A stretch of DNA of 64,000 nt from Nitzschia sp. DOCU1 (lineage: Eukaryota; Bacillariophyta; Bacillariophyceae; Bacillariales; Bacillariaceae): positions 3,177,352-3,241,351 of the forward strand of contig OX595988.1 of NCBI GenBank assembly GCA_951394045.1. The letters run 5' to 3'. Below, in pieces: positions 1 to 10,245 of this stretch; position 1 is the first letter of the stretch, and each line of letters opens with the position of its first letter. The position numbers were made by a program, and so were the translations under genes. A model generated the notes under the pieces. The model was given only the letters and a program-made list of their open reading frames with translations, was not told where the DNA came from and ran no database searches.

Positions 1-1970
1 AAGCCGCCAAGACCTTGGGAGGCGCCTGGTCTTCTTCTGCTTCACCTTCTGGGGGGAACGGAAAAATGTGGAACGGCTTGACCACGAATTTATCCAAGCA
101 CACCTGTCGGTTTTCCGAATGGCCCTGGCCTGACGAAACTCCAACCTTTCCATCGGCAGTCGATATGGGTCGTTATCTGGAGTCTTATGCTGAGCACTTT
201 TTGGATCCATCTTGTTTTCAATATCAATGTCAAGTGACAAATATCGAGTCGCTGGATGGTGGCCCTGGATACCGGGTGGAATGGACGGATCTGTCGACGT
301 CTTCCAAGCATTCCAAGGAATTTGAAGGAGTGGTGGTAGCCACTGGATTTTTCTCCAAGCCCCATTTTCCCAAGGGCGTGGCGAGCTATGCCACAGACTC
401 TAAGATTCGAAAGAAACTATTACATGCATCTGAATATGAATCTCCGGGGGCGTTTACTGATCAAACTGTGGCGGTAGTAGGAGCGTCCTTTTCAGCCCTC
501 GAGATTGCCGTCGACGTTGCTACGACGGCGAAGCGTGTCGTGCATGTTGTGCCGTCTGGCGGAATTCCTTGGGTCCTTCCTCGATACGTCCCATACACGT
601 CCAAGGAAACGGACTCTACTCGCCCTTTGACAACGACCATACTGCCCGTCGACTTGGCCTTGTATCGGCGCTCGAAAGACGCACCTCAGCTTCCCGAGAT
701 GATCCATATGACACCCGACATGTCCCAGGCCCGGCACAGCTTTTTATATTCCATTTGTGGTAAACGTCAAGCATCTAGCCCATTAGGAATTCCTGATAAC
801 TGGGACGAGCCTCCTCGGGTAGCGATTTCGGACTACTATATGGATATGATTTTACAGGGCGACATTGAGGTTATCCATGGCCGATTCAAGGGCCTTAGCG
901 AGGAAAATGACGACGAGATCACTTGGCAGGTGGAGTCCCCCACGGGGCAACCTATTCTTCTCAGGGATATTGACAAGGTGATATGCGGGACGGGTTACGA
1001 GTCCAATCTCCACGAATATCTCTCATCCGACATTTTGACAACGATTGACTATGATCCCAGTGATACATTTTGCCCAATGACCACAAGCTGGGATACACTG
1101 CATCCCAAGCTACCCAATCTATTTTTTTGTGGCATGTATCGAGGACCTTATATGGGTATCATGGAACTACAAGGCCGATTGGCAGCGGAAGTTTTGAGCG
1201 GAAAGGTCACCTTGGACGACTCGACGGTCGAGAATGCGCTGGAGGATTCCCGGCAGATTCGGAACCAACAGCCGCGGCCACAATTTCCCCATTTTGATTA
1301 TTTGGGTTGTATGGATACTCTGACAACAACGGCATTACAATGTAAAGATTTTCCCACTACGAATACGAAAAAAGGCGACATGGTATCGCCTGCCTTTTAC
1401 CAATCGACCGATTCGCATCTGGCCTTGGACGAAGCCGCGCAGATGGAACAACAAGTGGAACAGGGACAAGATGGGAGTCGCATCCCTAGTGTAGTATTGA
1501 GTGCTATCATTGGAGAATGGAATTTCGATCGCAGCATTATACATTTCAGTGACAAGCGACAAGAACGCGTCCATGGGACTGTCAAATACAGCCGCCCTGC
1601 CTTGGATTACGTAGTGTACCGAGAAGATGGATTCTACGAACTCTCACCGAGCAAGACACTCAATGTATTTCGTGAATACGAATATCAAGTTTGTGGTGAT
1701 TGTTTGGAAATCTACTTTGTCGAGCTGGGAGAGCGTGCCCATTTGTTCTTGAGCCTCAAGTTTTCCAAACAAGAAGGTGACTATTGGGTGGCCACGTCGG
1801 ACCATTTGTGCATCAAGGACTTGTACATGGCACGGTTTGAAATTCGATTGGATGGTCTGGCCGCGACGCATTTGCAAATAACATATCGCGTCAAAGGACC
1901 GACCAAGGACTATGAATCGACAACGATTCTGACCCCCAAAACCGCCAAAACTCCAGTGGGCATGTTGTAG
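1..1970 (+). CDS. Flavin-containing monooxygenase with C-terminal DUF6314-like domain (5' partial)
   Basis: The open frame runs in from the window edge (first full codon at base 3), so the N-terminal FAD-binding GxGxxG segment is outside the window. What is seen is FMO-like: a W-N-x-L block near the start, an ATGFFSKP motif, an NADPH-binding loop VVGASFSALEI (about residue 155 of the visible part) and a late VICGTGY motif. From about residue 490 the protein continues into a module starting GEWNFDRSI and ending VKGPTKDYEST, which resembles DUF6314. FMOs use FAD and NADPH to oxygenate soft nucleophiles in small molecules; the substrate here is unknown. No intron is needed in the visible part. 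Its neighbour, the biotin ligase, is convergent, 164 bp away. The FMO call is firm; the DUF6314 call is from motif memory. Confidence 0.85.
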   Translation, partial: AAKTLGGAWSSSASPSGGNGKMWNGLTTNLSKHTCRFSEWPWPDETPTFPSAVDMGRYLESYAEHFLDPSCFQYQCQVTNIESLDGGPGYRVEWTDLSTSSKHSKEFEGVVVATGFFSKPHFPKGVASYATDSKIRKKLLHASEYESPGAFTDQTVAVVGASFSALEIAVDVATTAKRVVHVVPSGGIPWVLPRYVPYTSKETDSTRPLTTTILPVDLALYRRSKDAPQLPEMIHMTPDMSQARHSFLYSICGKRQASSPLGIPDNWDEPPRVAISDYYMDMILQGDIEVIHGRFKGLSEENDDEITWQVESPTGQPILLRDIDKVICGTGYESNLHEYLSSDILTTIDYDPSDTFCPMTTSWDTLHPKLPNLFFCGMYRGPYMGIMELQGRLAAEVLSGKVTLDDSTVENALEDSRQIRNQQPRPQFPHFDYLGCMDTLTTTALQCKDFPTTNTKKGDMVSPAFYQSTDSHLALDEAAQMEQQVEQGQDGSRIPSVVLSAIIGEWNFDRSIIHFSDKRQERVHGTVKYSRPALDYVVYREDGFYELSPSKTLNVFREYEYQVCGDCLEIYFVELGERAHLFLSLKFSKQEGDYWVATSDHLCIKDLYMARFEIRLDGLAATHLQITYRVKGPTKDYESTTILTPKTAKTPVGML

Positions 1971-2134
1971 GTCTGGGAACTGACATGTATTTATCTACCG
2001 GTTGAGGGGACCTCTCTAGTGGGATACAATTTTTTGTCCCGTCTTGTCTTGCTGTTATTCAAACTAGAAGTATGCTGCGTTAGGGAGGTAAAAATTCTCG
2101 GCGGCCATGTTTGAAAGAGGTTTAGCAACGCTCA

Positions 2135-3154
2135 CTAGAGAAAGTAGTCTGAAACTAGTGTTCGTATTCTTCCATCCAACAAGTTTTGTACTTGCACGCG
2201 GCCATCGGGTAAGACATCTATCAGCCTAACTCGTTCTTGGTCAGGAGTGTCTCGCATGACTAGTTCCATGTCCCAATCGATCCATTGTTTCCACTCGTTC
2301 AAGACAGAATCGCCATTTCTGCTGCTGGCGAGTAATTCGTTGGTCGGATGAACAAAGCTGTGCAAATTATAGGCAAGGTCGATTCCTAGTTGTTGCGCCT
2401 TTCGTTCCCCCACGGAGGGAAAAGTAGGGCAAAGATCACCAATGCTCGTTGCCGGTCGCCCTCGATTTGGACCCGATTGTGCCACCTCTGGAGCATAGGC
2501 CAGATTTATTCCAATTCCAATCAAGAACCATCCATTGGACGACGATTCAATCAGTACCCCTGAAATCTTTCGTTCATCGACTAGTACATCATTCGGCCAC
2601 TTAACTGTCACCAGTGGTACGTCATGCCGACCTGACTTGTCGTCGTAACATTCATTCAGCAGCCCTTGCACATGACGAGCTACCAAACTTCCAATCTTGA
2701 GTGGCAATAGTGTCAAGGGGACCCGGCTATTTATCCAATCCTCTTGTCGGATACCAATCGTCACAAACACATTTCCGCGTTGTCCCATCCAAACTCGATT
2801 GTTTGTGCCACGACCACTGGTTTGTTCTCGTGTCGTCACTACGAACGATCGTGGTGGGGCAGCATCAGCAGAATCTTTGTGGCCGGCATTCCAGTCACCG
2901 CTCTCGGCAATGCGCTTGGCTTCATCTTGTGTCGAAGAAAGAGAATCAAACGTGTAAAGCCACAAGGTCTCATCAAGAGGATGCCAGTGCGGGTTGGAAG
3001 AATCGCATATCAAATCTCCATCGTCGTCGTCCCCATCGGCAGTACTCGACGCCAACACAACAAAGGTGCTGATCACCACCACTAGCAAGGCCAGAGACAA
3101 GCTCGTGGTCAGCGAGGGTAGCAGACTGCTGCTCCGGTGGGACGGAACTTTCAT
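2135..3154 (-). CDS. Biotin-protein ligase (BirA/holocarboxylase synthetase type), membrane- or secretory-tagged
   Basis: A 339-residue single-exon protein with the catalytic core of biotin-[carboxylase] ligases: S-T-Q at 74-76, G-R-G-T-N-N-R-V-W at 114-122 (biotinyl-AMP loop), KWPNDV at 185-190, the K-I-S-G-V-L-I-E strand at 196-203, and GIGIN at 213-217. These enzymes make biotinyl-5'-AMP and transfer biotin to a lysine of carboxylases such as acetyl-CoA carboxylase. There is no N-terminal DNA-binding domain. A hydrophobic segment at about 15-37, followed by an acidic stretch, could be a signal peptide or anchor. In diatoms a secretory leader is the first step to the plastid, where acetyl-CoA carboxylase acts, but no clear Phe-type plastid cleavage motif is present. 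The start is the first ATG before the hydrophobic segment. Confidence 0.9.
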   Translation of the reverse strand: MKVPSHRSSSLLPSLTTSLSLALLVVVISTFVVLASSTADGDDDDGDLICDSSNPHWHPLDETLWLYTFDSLSSTQDEAKRIAESGDWNAGHKDSADAAPPRSFVVTTREQTSGRGTNNRVWMGQRGNVFVTIGIRQEDWINSRVPLTLLPLKIGSLVARHVQGLLNECYDDKSGRHDVPLVTVKWPNDVLVDERKISGVLIESSSNGWFLIGIGINLAYAPEVAQSGPNRGRPATSIGDLCPTFPSVGERKAQQLGIDLAYNLHSFVHPTNELLASSRNGDSVLNEWKQWIDWDMELVMRDTPDQERVRLIDVLPDGRVQVQNLLDGRIRTLVSDYFL

Positions 3155-3783
3155 TGTTGTTGTGCCAGATGTTTCATGGTGATGTGTGGTTGGATCGACA
3201 TCTATATTTCGTTATGTCGGCGCTATGGTCTTTCATGGATTTGCTGCCACGTTCGCGTTAACATGGTAATTACGGATACTCACTCAGATGGCGGAATTAT
3301 TTGATTATGCCCCCTACCAGAACAATGTCCCGCAACAGCATTTGGATACTGTCTGCAACATGTCGTTCTGAGAACTGTTACATAACACGAATGTTATCCA
3401 TAGCGTGGACTTAACGACGACGGGCTATTTACCGTCGTCGCGACTCGTCGATTCCCAGCCTCTCACGAACCGACACTTGGGGAATCCACGTATCAAATTC
3501 ACCACGTCATTTCGATCCTACTGCGAGTTTGCAGTGGAATGGATACTTTTCTATTAGAAGGAGTGGCTACAGGTACGGGCTTCGGCTCGCGATGTTCGGT
3601 GGCAGAAATTATGACGACGAAGTATCCTCCTGCAGAGCGAATACGCGGGTCGTGAAGGATCCGACTTCCTGTAGAGGAGCCCTGCTTTTTTCCCGATCGA
3701 CGCGTTGATCTCACAATTTGGCCGATAGATACTTTTTTCTTCTTCGCCTTGTCTTCGTCGTCAAATACTACACAAGTAAAGTG
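3155..3783. other. Intergenic, divergent promoter region
   Basis: This lies between the oppositely directed biotin ligase and first NTF2-repeat gene. I see no convincing coding region, repeat or RNA. An antisense frame across the 5' end of the downstream gene is a shadow. Confidence 0.5.
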
Positions 3784-5334
3784 ATGAATCTGAAACTCTT
3801 TGCCGCCCTTGTTGCCCTCGGCACCATGTTGCCTCATGGTGGCCAAGCCTTTTCGCCGATGTCGCGTCCTCAAGGATCATCATATCGATCATCTCGAACT
3901 TCTAATACTCCGAGTCCCTCGCTGGCTTCCTCCCGAATAGAGGACTTGCCAGGCCCCGACACTGTGACCGAAGAGTCTATCCGAAGCCTCTTCTATCTAT
4001 GGAATAACGCCCTTGCCACTGGCGAGTCTCGACTCGTTGCCAAGCGCTACGCCAAGGATGCTGTTCTGTTGCCCGCCGCCTCCGACGAGCCGCATATGGA
4101 CAACGATTCGATCAAGCAATACTACGATGAATTCCTCAAGAAAATGCCTCAAAAGGAGGTCATTCAAGGAAGAATAAGAATTGGACATGGGTGGGCCGAA
4201 GACGCGGGGATTTGCGAGATTAGCCTGAAGGGTGAGGAGAACAAGAAGATAAGAGCTCGATATTCCTTTGTTTACGTGTGGGAAGACCGTCGTTGGAAGA
4301 TCTTGCATCATCATTCGTCCGTCATGCCCCAGGATGATATGCAGCCACGATTAAAGGGCGTTTCTGACACAGCATCGTTGCCGTCTCGGCCTCGTATGAC
4401 CAAGGAACGTGTTCAAAGTCTCTTCCAATTGTTCCATGATGCTTTGGAAACTCTAGATGCCAAGGCTGTTGCCCAATGCTTCTCCAAGTCCGCTGTCGTC
4501 TTTCCTACCGATTCCCAGCAGCTACTATCAAGTCCCGTCGAAATCAATAACTACCTCAAGGATTTCTTGAAAAAGCAACCGCAGATTCAAATATTGAACA
4601 GTCACATAAGCATCGGTGCGGACAATAATTCGGCCAAGAACATGGGAACGTATTCCCTGACGTTCGGAACAGACCCATCCAAGAAGATTGTGTGCCGCTA
4701 CTCCTTCGACTATGCGTTGGAGTCAGATGGACAATGGAGAATCACCCATTATCAGGCCACTCCCATCCATGGCTCGTCGTTGCCAGTCGAAGTGTTGTCC
4801 CCGGAGCGCCTGGAAGTCGAACGCATGTACGCTGTGAGCAACAATGTTAACGAAATGACCGAGGATGATGTCCGAGCATTGTTCCAAAAGTGGAATGAGG
4901 CCTTGCGTACCAAGAGCAGTGAAGAAGTTGCCAAACGCTATGCGCAAAAGGCAGTCTTGGTCCCCACCACCACCTCTGACACTCCCAGAACCAGCCCACA
5001 AGCCATTAAAGAATTCTACGAATTCTTTCTATTGAGCCAACCACAGGTGAAACAGGTGCAAAGCTTTGTTACAGTTCAAAATCACTGGTGCAAAGATGTC
5101 GGAGTGCTGGAATATACTTTGGGCAACCCGGAAATGGGACAAGAGCGAAGGACGGTAAAAGAACGCTATTCATTACTTTACGTCTGGGAAGGCGGCGAAT
5201 GGAAGATTGCCTATCATCATTCCTCAGTGTTTGCGGAAGCTCTGAAAACGAGCGTAGATCGTGCCGCGGGCATTGAACCCGGTGACAAGGGTGATCGGCC
5301 ATCGGGAGGCCAGGATCAAAAGACTTGGATGTGA
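3784..5334 (+). CDS. Plastid-type precursor with three SgcJ/EcaC (DUF4440, NTF2-like) domains, copy 1
   Basis: A 516-residue protein with three tandem NTF2-like domains at about residues 59-182, 204-328 and 357-482. Each begins with a helix of the type E-x-x-R-x-L-F-x-x-W-x-x-A-L, continues with V-A-x-x-Y/F-x-x-x-A-V and P-T/A-x-S-D, and ends with R-Y-S-F-x-Y-V-W-E-x-x-W-K-I-x-H-H. Domains 1 and 3 keep the terminal HHSS; domain 2 has HYQAT. This is the SgcJ/EcaC family, related to the CaMKII association domain; members form small-ligand pockets or assembly surfaces, and no reaction can be assigned. The ATG at 3784 is chosen because it starts a classic signal peptide ending Q-A-F-S-P, the diatom ASAFAP-like plastid signature. 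An open stretch upstream lacks an ATG. It is the first of a tandem pair. Confidence 0.8.
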   Translation: MNLKLFAALVALGTMLPHGGQAFSPMSRPQGSSYRSSRTSNTPSPSLASSRIEDLPGPDTVTEESIRSLFYLWNNALATGESRLVAKRYAKDAVLLPAASDEPHMDNDSIKQYYDEFLKKMPQKEVIQGRIRIGHGWAEDAGICEISLKGEENKKIRARYSFVYVWEDRRWKILHHHSSVMPQDDMQPRLKGVSDTASLPSRPRMTKERVQSLFQLFHDALETLDAKAVAQCFSKSAVVFPTDSQQLLSSPVEINNYLKDFLKKQPQIQILNSHISIGADNNSAKNMGTYSLTFGTDPSKKIVCRYSFDYALESDGQWRITHYQATPIHGSSLPVEVLSPERLEVERMYAVSNNVNEMTEDDVRALFQKWNEALRTKSSEEVAKRYAQKAVLVPTTTSDTPRTSPQAIKEFYEFFLLSQPQVKQVQSFVTVQNHWCKDVGVLEYTLGNPEMGQERRTVKERYSLLYVWEGGEWKIAYHHSSVFAEALKTSVDRAAGIEPGDKGDRPSGGQDQKTWM

Positions 5335-5916
5335 GACACCACCACTTTCTTATGAGTTGCCTTCGCTATCGTATTGTCTAAGAAAGGACAAACGCTCTTC
5401 ATAAGCATGTATAATAGAATGATATTTTTATGAATAAAAAAGCTTGTGTGTTCTGCTTCCTTCTCTACACCAAGTAGCAATCAGATAGGTGCGCCGACAG
5501 CGAAGCGATGTGTGACGTTTGAATCTGTCCCTGTGTATGATAGAGAGTGGTAAAGTTTGCGCCGCCAGGCGCCAAATCCTTCTAACGCGACACGAATACG
5601 ACACACCCAAGTGGAACATAATGGCTCAGAGACCAAAACGTCAGCCATCATTTTGCGAGAAAATGAGGTTGATGCTTCTTACACTTCTCTTTTGGGAACG
5701 CATCCCGGACGGACTCTGCCACTCCTCGGCAGTTGAAGACAGCTGGCTACTCCTCGAGCCTGTTGTGTTTCCCATCTGCTCGTTGGGGGAATAACGCGAA
5801 GTAGGACTCAATGTGATGGTCGGAACACCACCCATCATCCATTCCTTGAGCTACCCGAGCAGTTGTTAGTTTGGTTACTTTCCTTTCCTTTCCTTTCCGG
5901 CCAACAAAGAAAAATC
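5335..5916. other. Intergenic between the two NTF2-repeat genes
   Basis: No gene is seen. A (CTTTC)4 pyrimidine tract occupies 5878-5898, directly before the ATG of the second copy, where it could act as 5' leader or promoter sequence (inference). Confidence 0.5.
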
Positions 5917-7488
5917 ATGAACTTGAGGCTGATTGCCTCCCTCGTCACCGTTGGCGCGATGCTTCCTGTCGGGCACTCGTTTGTTCCGCAAACGTCTCGA
6001 CCTTGTCACGCCTCTCCGACTTCAGCGCTTTCTTCCCAAACAAAGGACTTACCCGACCCGGATACAGTGACAGAAGAGTCCATTCGAAGTCTATTTTATC
6101 TGTGGAACAACGCCCTTGCCACTGGGGAGTCTCGTCTCGTTGCTAAACGTTACGCCAAGGATGCTGTCCTCTTGGCCGCGATATCGGACGAGCCACGCAT
6201 GGACTACGATTCCATCAAGGAATACTACGATGAATTTCTCAAGAAAAAGCCCCAAAAAGAAATCATTGAGGGTAGGATACGCATTGGCTATGGATGGGCT
6301 GAAGATGCCGGAGTTTGCTCGATTATCTTTGGAGCAGAGGACAATACTACGATACGAGCACGCTATTCGTTTGTCTACGTGTGGGAGGATCAGAAATGGA
6401 AGATTTTGCATCATCATTCCTCCATCATGCCTGAACATTTGCTACCAGGACAATTCCGAGGATCGTCTGCACCCTTCACGCCCAGGCCTCGTATGACGAA
6501 GGAACGCGTTCAAAATCTCTTTCAACTATACAACGATGCCTTGGATACAGAAGATGCCGGGGCAGTGGCTCGACGCTTTTCTAAATCGGCATTGGTGTTC
6601 CCCACGGACTCGGAGGAGGCACTTTCCAGTCCAGTGGAACTGTTAAATTACATCAAGGAATTTTTAAAATACCGACCGTCGTTTAAAATTCTGGAAAGCT
6701 ACATTACGATCGGTCCCAGTCACTCCTGGGCCAAGGATATGGGGACGTATGAATTGACGCTTCGAAACGGCGAATCCAAGTCCAAGATTATCTGTCGGTA
6801 TTCCTTGGATTATGCGCTCGAGTCCGATGGGCAATGGAAAATCACCCATCATCAGTCGACGCCCATCCCTGACTGGATTTCCTCCGGCAACAACGAATTC
6901 TTCTTGTCCCAGGGTTATCGTGCCACAGTCCAACGCATGTTCTCGGCGAGCAATGTCGACAGTAACAACAACATGTCAGAAGATGACGTTCGAGCCCTGT
7001 TTCAAAAGTGGAATGAGGCATTACAAACCCAAAACAGCAAGCAAGTCGCTCGACTCTATTCTCAAAAGGCAGTCATGGTCCCGTCCGTATCCTGCGATAC
7101 CCCCCGAACCGACCCGGAATCCATCAAGAACTTTTTTGATTACTTTCTCTTGAACCAACCACAGGCAACCGTGTTACAAAGTTTTGTTACTGTACACAAT
7201 CATTGGTGCAAAGATGTGGGCATTTTAGAATATGCCTTGGGCAATCCCGAAATGGGTCAAGTTCGGCGAACGGTCAAGGAACGGTATTCGTTCTTGTACG
7301 TGTGGGAAGATGAGGAATGGAGGATTGCTCATCATCATTCGTCCGCCTTGCCAGAAGGCCTCAAGCCCAATGCGGAACGTGCGGCAGGCAAGGAACCCCA
7401 CAGTCAGAATAGCAAGGATGATCGTGATGGCGGCGATGATGATGGATCCGATTTTGATGGCTTTGGTCGATCGTCATCGTGGAGATAA
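5917..7488 (+). CDS. Plastid-type precursor with three SgcJ/EcaC (DUF4440, NTF2-like) domains, copy 2
   Basis: A 523-residue tandem paralogue of the preceding gene in the same orientation. Its three NTF2-like domains sit at about residues 49-171, 192-315 and 352-478, again with the R-Y-S-F-x-Y-V-W-E and H-H-H-S-S signatures in domains 1 and 3 and a diverged HHQST in domain 2. The signal peptide is MNLRLIASL...GHS followed by F-V-P, a plastid-style cleavage site; the ATG at 5917 is picked because it begins this peptide and matches copy 1. The C-terminus differs from copy 1: it is a short Asp/Gly-rich tail (DDRDGGDDDGSDFDGFG). Like copy 1 it is intronless. Equivalent domains of the two copies are closer to each other than the three domains are within one protein, so the triplication came before the gene duplication. 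Confidence 0.8.
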   Translation: MNLRLIASLVTVGAMLPVGHSFVPQTSRPCHASPTSALSSQTKDLPDPDTVTEESIRSLFYLWNNALATGESRLVAKRYAKDAVLLAAISDEPRMDYDSIKEYYDEFLKKKPQKEIIEGRIRIGYGWAEDAGVCSIIFGAEDNTTIRARYSFVYVWEDQKWKILHHHSSIMPEHLLPGQFRGSSAPFTPRPRMTKERVQNLFQLYNDALDTEDAGAVARRFSKSALVFPTDSEEALSSPVELLNYIKEFLKYRPSFKILESYITIGPSHSWAKDMGTYELTLRNGESKSKIICRYSLDYALESDGQWKITHHQSTPIPDWISSGNNEFFLSQGYRATVQRMFSASNVDSNNNMSEDDVRALFQKWNEALQTQNSKQVARLYSQKAVMVPSVSCDTPRTDPESIKNFFDYFLLNQPQATVLQSFVTVHNHWCKDVGILEYALGNPEMGQVRRTVKERYSFLYVWEDEEWRIAHHHSSALPEGLKPNAERAAGKEPHSQNSKDDRDGGDDDGSDFDGFGRSSSWR

Positions 7489-8246
7489 TGAGCGTGGTCT
7501 GTTTTATGGAATATTTGTTGGCTGACTGGCTGGCGAACACGGACATTGTCATCATCGAGTCCAAGTCGTCCGCTGTTGCGGCTCGACTAATGACCCGATG
7601 TGAATCATGAGCAATGCAATGCAATGCAATGCACCACTATATAATGGACAAGGCAAGTGGAAACTACCAGCTGGTAGTAGCAGCAGAAGCTAGACGCCCG
7701 ACAAGGATACTATTCTTCCCAGCGCTGTTGAGGGAAACTACTAGAGAGAGTGTATTTATTTGCTACAATAGCTACTGTCTAGCTAGAGTTAGTTAGTTTA
7801 ACAATAGGTAAAAGTAGTATAGCTGGCTTGGTCGCCAAGAATGCCCGCAACAAATAGCTACCGGTAGTATTATATTAATGCCATTTGGTGGAGGGATGGA
7901 GGACGGGACGGATTGCAGCAGTCGATTCGACTGTATCGATTCACCACTGGAGCCACGCAGGCCGGACGGGAGAGCGCGCAAGCGAGAAAGTCGTACCAGG
8001 TACATCGGTCCGTAGATTTTCTACGAGCGGGTCGAGCCCCTTCGAGTTCTACGGAACCCCATCACAGTTCACGACCCCGCCCTCGCGCCCCCGCGACAAA
8101 TGACCGATCACGAGAAAGGGAGTTCGCCGATGATGTCCTCGTCGTGATCACGTGACTCCCCCTTTCCCTCATAGCGACTGTCTTACTATCAGTCCATTGT
8201 TTCATTTCCTTTTTTGGTGATAGCTTTAATACTCTGAATATCCATC
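7489..8246. other. Intergenic with GCAAT microsatellite
   Basis: No gene is supported. It holds a (GCAAT)4 tract at 7611-7633 and one copy of the palindromic decamer CTACCGGTAG at 7858-7867. Short open frames near 7885-8155 lack any protein-like features. Confidence 0.5.
7611..7633. repeat. (GCAAT)n microsatellite
   Basis: Four perfect GCAAT units plus GCA, about 120 bp after the stop of the second NTF2-repeat gene. Confidence 0.9.
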
Positions 8247-9588
8247 ATGAAGGCAGTTGCTGGAGCTACTAATGGGTGAGTTTAGTTATATTGATTATTC
8301 GTAATGCGTTTGGATCTCTGCATGTCTCGGTGGGAGACGGACCGGAACGAGAATCCTTTGACAATGACTCGTGTATGTTCTAACGGTCTTTAGTTCCGAT
8401 GGCAGTGAATCTTCCACCAAATCTTCCGCGTCGCGTTACGCTTGCTTTGGGGCCATGGTGGTTGGTTTCTTGTTTATTGTAAGCTTGTCATCCGGTAACA
8501 AATCCGGAGAAAGTGCGGACAGTCTCCGCAGTGGACAAGCCAAACGCCCTACAACGATTCATGATACTTTGCCGAGTAATAGTGGGGCCTACGATTCAGG
8601 AAGTGCTGCTGCTACTTCTCAGTATAACTTTGATGATTCCGACCCGCGCCCTGCTACTACTACTTCCTCTAGTTCTTCCACTCATGTGAACGAGATGATT
8701 GACATGGAAGAGCAAGTGGAAGCCGAAGTCGAACAAGCCGAAAACAAGTTTGAAAAGGTCGTCAAGGATCAATTGGCCTTGCAGCAGACTACTATTGCAT
8801 CCAAGATTGCTCGAATTATGGAAAAGACTCGAAGCACACTCCAAGATTTGTTGGGCGATTCCGATTTGGTGGATGCTGACGATCTGGAACGTTTGGGCAA
8901 TCAAATTGAATCGCGTTTGAAAGAACAAGTCCAACAGGCCTTGAAGGATCAAACGGCGGATTTGATACAAAAGGAAGATGAAGAAATGGAAGTAGAAGCG
9001 GATCTAGAGGCGGAAGATATGGAAGCGGAAGATGAAGCGGATGCGGAAACGATCGTGGCGGATCTGGAAGAAGAAGAAGAGAAATTGATTGCTGACTTGA
9101 AAAATGGCGTGGATTCTGTCATTGAAAAGGTCAAGGAGGGAATGAAACACATGGCTGCCAAAATCACCAAGGAATTGCTAGAGACACTATTGGAGACCAA
9201 GACGGGATCTCCTTACAAGGTGTACTTGGATGATGATGACAATGTGGCAGAATTCAAAAAGAGAAGCAGCAGCAGCAGCAGTAGTGGAAGTCACCACAGC
9301 TCGTCGTCATCCTCAAGTCATCACAAGAGTGGAAGCAGCAGTCACAAGTCGAGCAGCAGTCACCACAGCAGCAAGAGCAGCAGCCACTCGTCGCCGTCAT
9401 CTTCGCACTCTTCTTCGTCTTCTTCTTCTTCGTCGTCTACTCCCAAAACCTATGGCAGTGGGGGTAGCACCTATGGCAGTGGGGGTGGCACTACTACTAA
9501 CACATATGGTAGCGGGGGCAGTACCTACGGCAGTGGGGGTGGCACTACTACCAACACGTTTGGCAATGGAGGTGATGACCGCAAATAG
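8247..9588 (+). CDS. Ser/His-rich single-span membrane protein with acidic coiled coil and YGSGG repeats
   Basis: Two exons: 8247-8275 (MKAVAGATN plus two bases) and 8394-9588, with a GT-AG intron of 118 bp whose joining restores the frame as N-G-S-D-G. The 407-residue protein has a short basic cytosolic N-terminus, one transmembrane helix at about 24-42, a Thr/Ser-rich linker, a long acidic probable coiled coil (E-A-E-V-E-Q-A-E...; D-L-E-E-E-E-E-K-L), then a low-complexity tail of Ser, His and Lys, and two copies of a TYGSGGSTYGSGGGTTTN unit at the C-terminus. No known domain is recognised. The composition resembles diatom cell-wall or silica-associated scaffolds, but it has no RXL site or strong Lys clustering, so that role is speculation. 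The 5' exon is inferred from the splice sites and from the lack of an ATG in the long exon. Confidence 0.7.
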
Positions 9589-10245
9589 GCTTTAAGAAAC
9601 AAAGGGCCGGCAATTGGTGTCTTGACCCATGAGAGGCATATTGGGGTTTCAGAGAAGATACTACATCCACATTTTTATATCTATATTATAAAGGATCGAA
9701 ACGAAACATAATGAATTACAATTAGGAAACATTAAACTCCAGGCACGATGATTGATTGACTGATTCAGCCTCTGCAATACTGTTTCGGTGCCCTACTACT
9801 AGCTTGAGGAAAAAAGCGAGGACCTGCAAGGTCATCATTTTGCACGGCCGTTTTCTATCGGAGGCATCAAACACCGAGTACTCATGCTATCACTTACTTT
9901 GACTAGTACGACAGAGCTATTGCATGCTACTTCGGACGTGGCATAGCGTCGTCCACTTGCAAATTCGTAGTCGCATCAACCCCGATACCACTCGCCATCG
10001 TTGCTCCTGGGGTGACATCATCATAAAACGACTCTCACGACTACATGAGGGAAAGGCTACGTCAGCAAAATGCAGTCGCATACTCACCTACCATCATTCC
10101 TCGATCCCTCCAAGGGTTTTGACGATGGCGCCGCGATGCCGCCAGTGCCCTCCCCTCTCTCTGTCCGTCCATTTATGTGCAACGAAGTCATTCCGAGAGA
10201 GTAACTTTCAACACTGTTAATAATCCGTTGGTTGATTGCTTCATA
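9589..10245. other. Intergenic
   Basis: No gene, RNA or repeat is recognised. It contains the 3' flank of the Ser/His-rich gene and the promoter side of the VOC gene. Confidence 0.5.
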
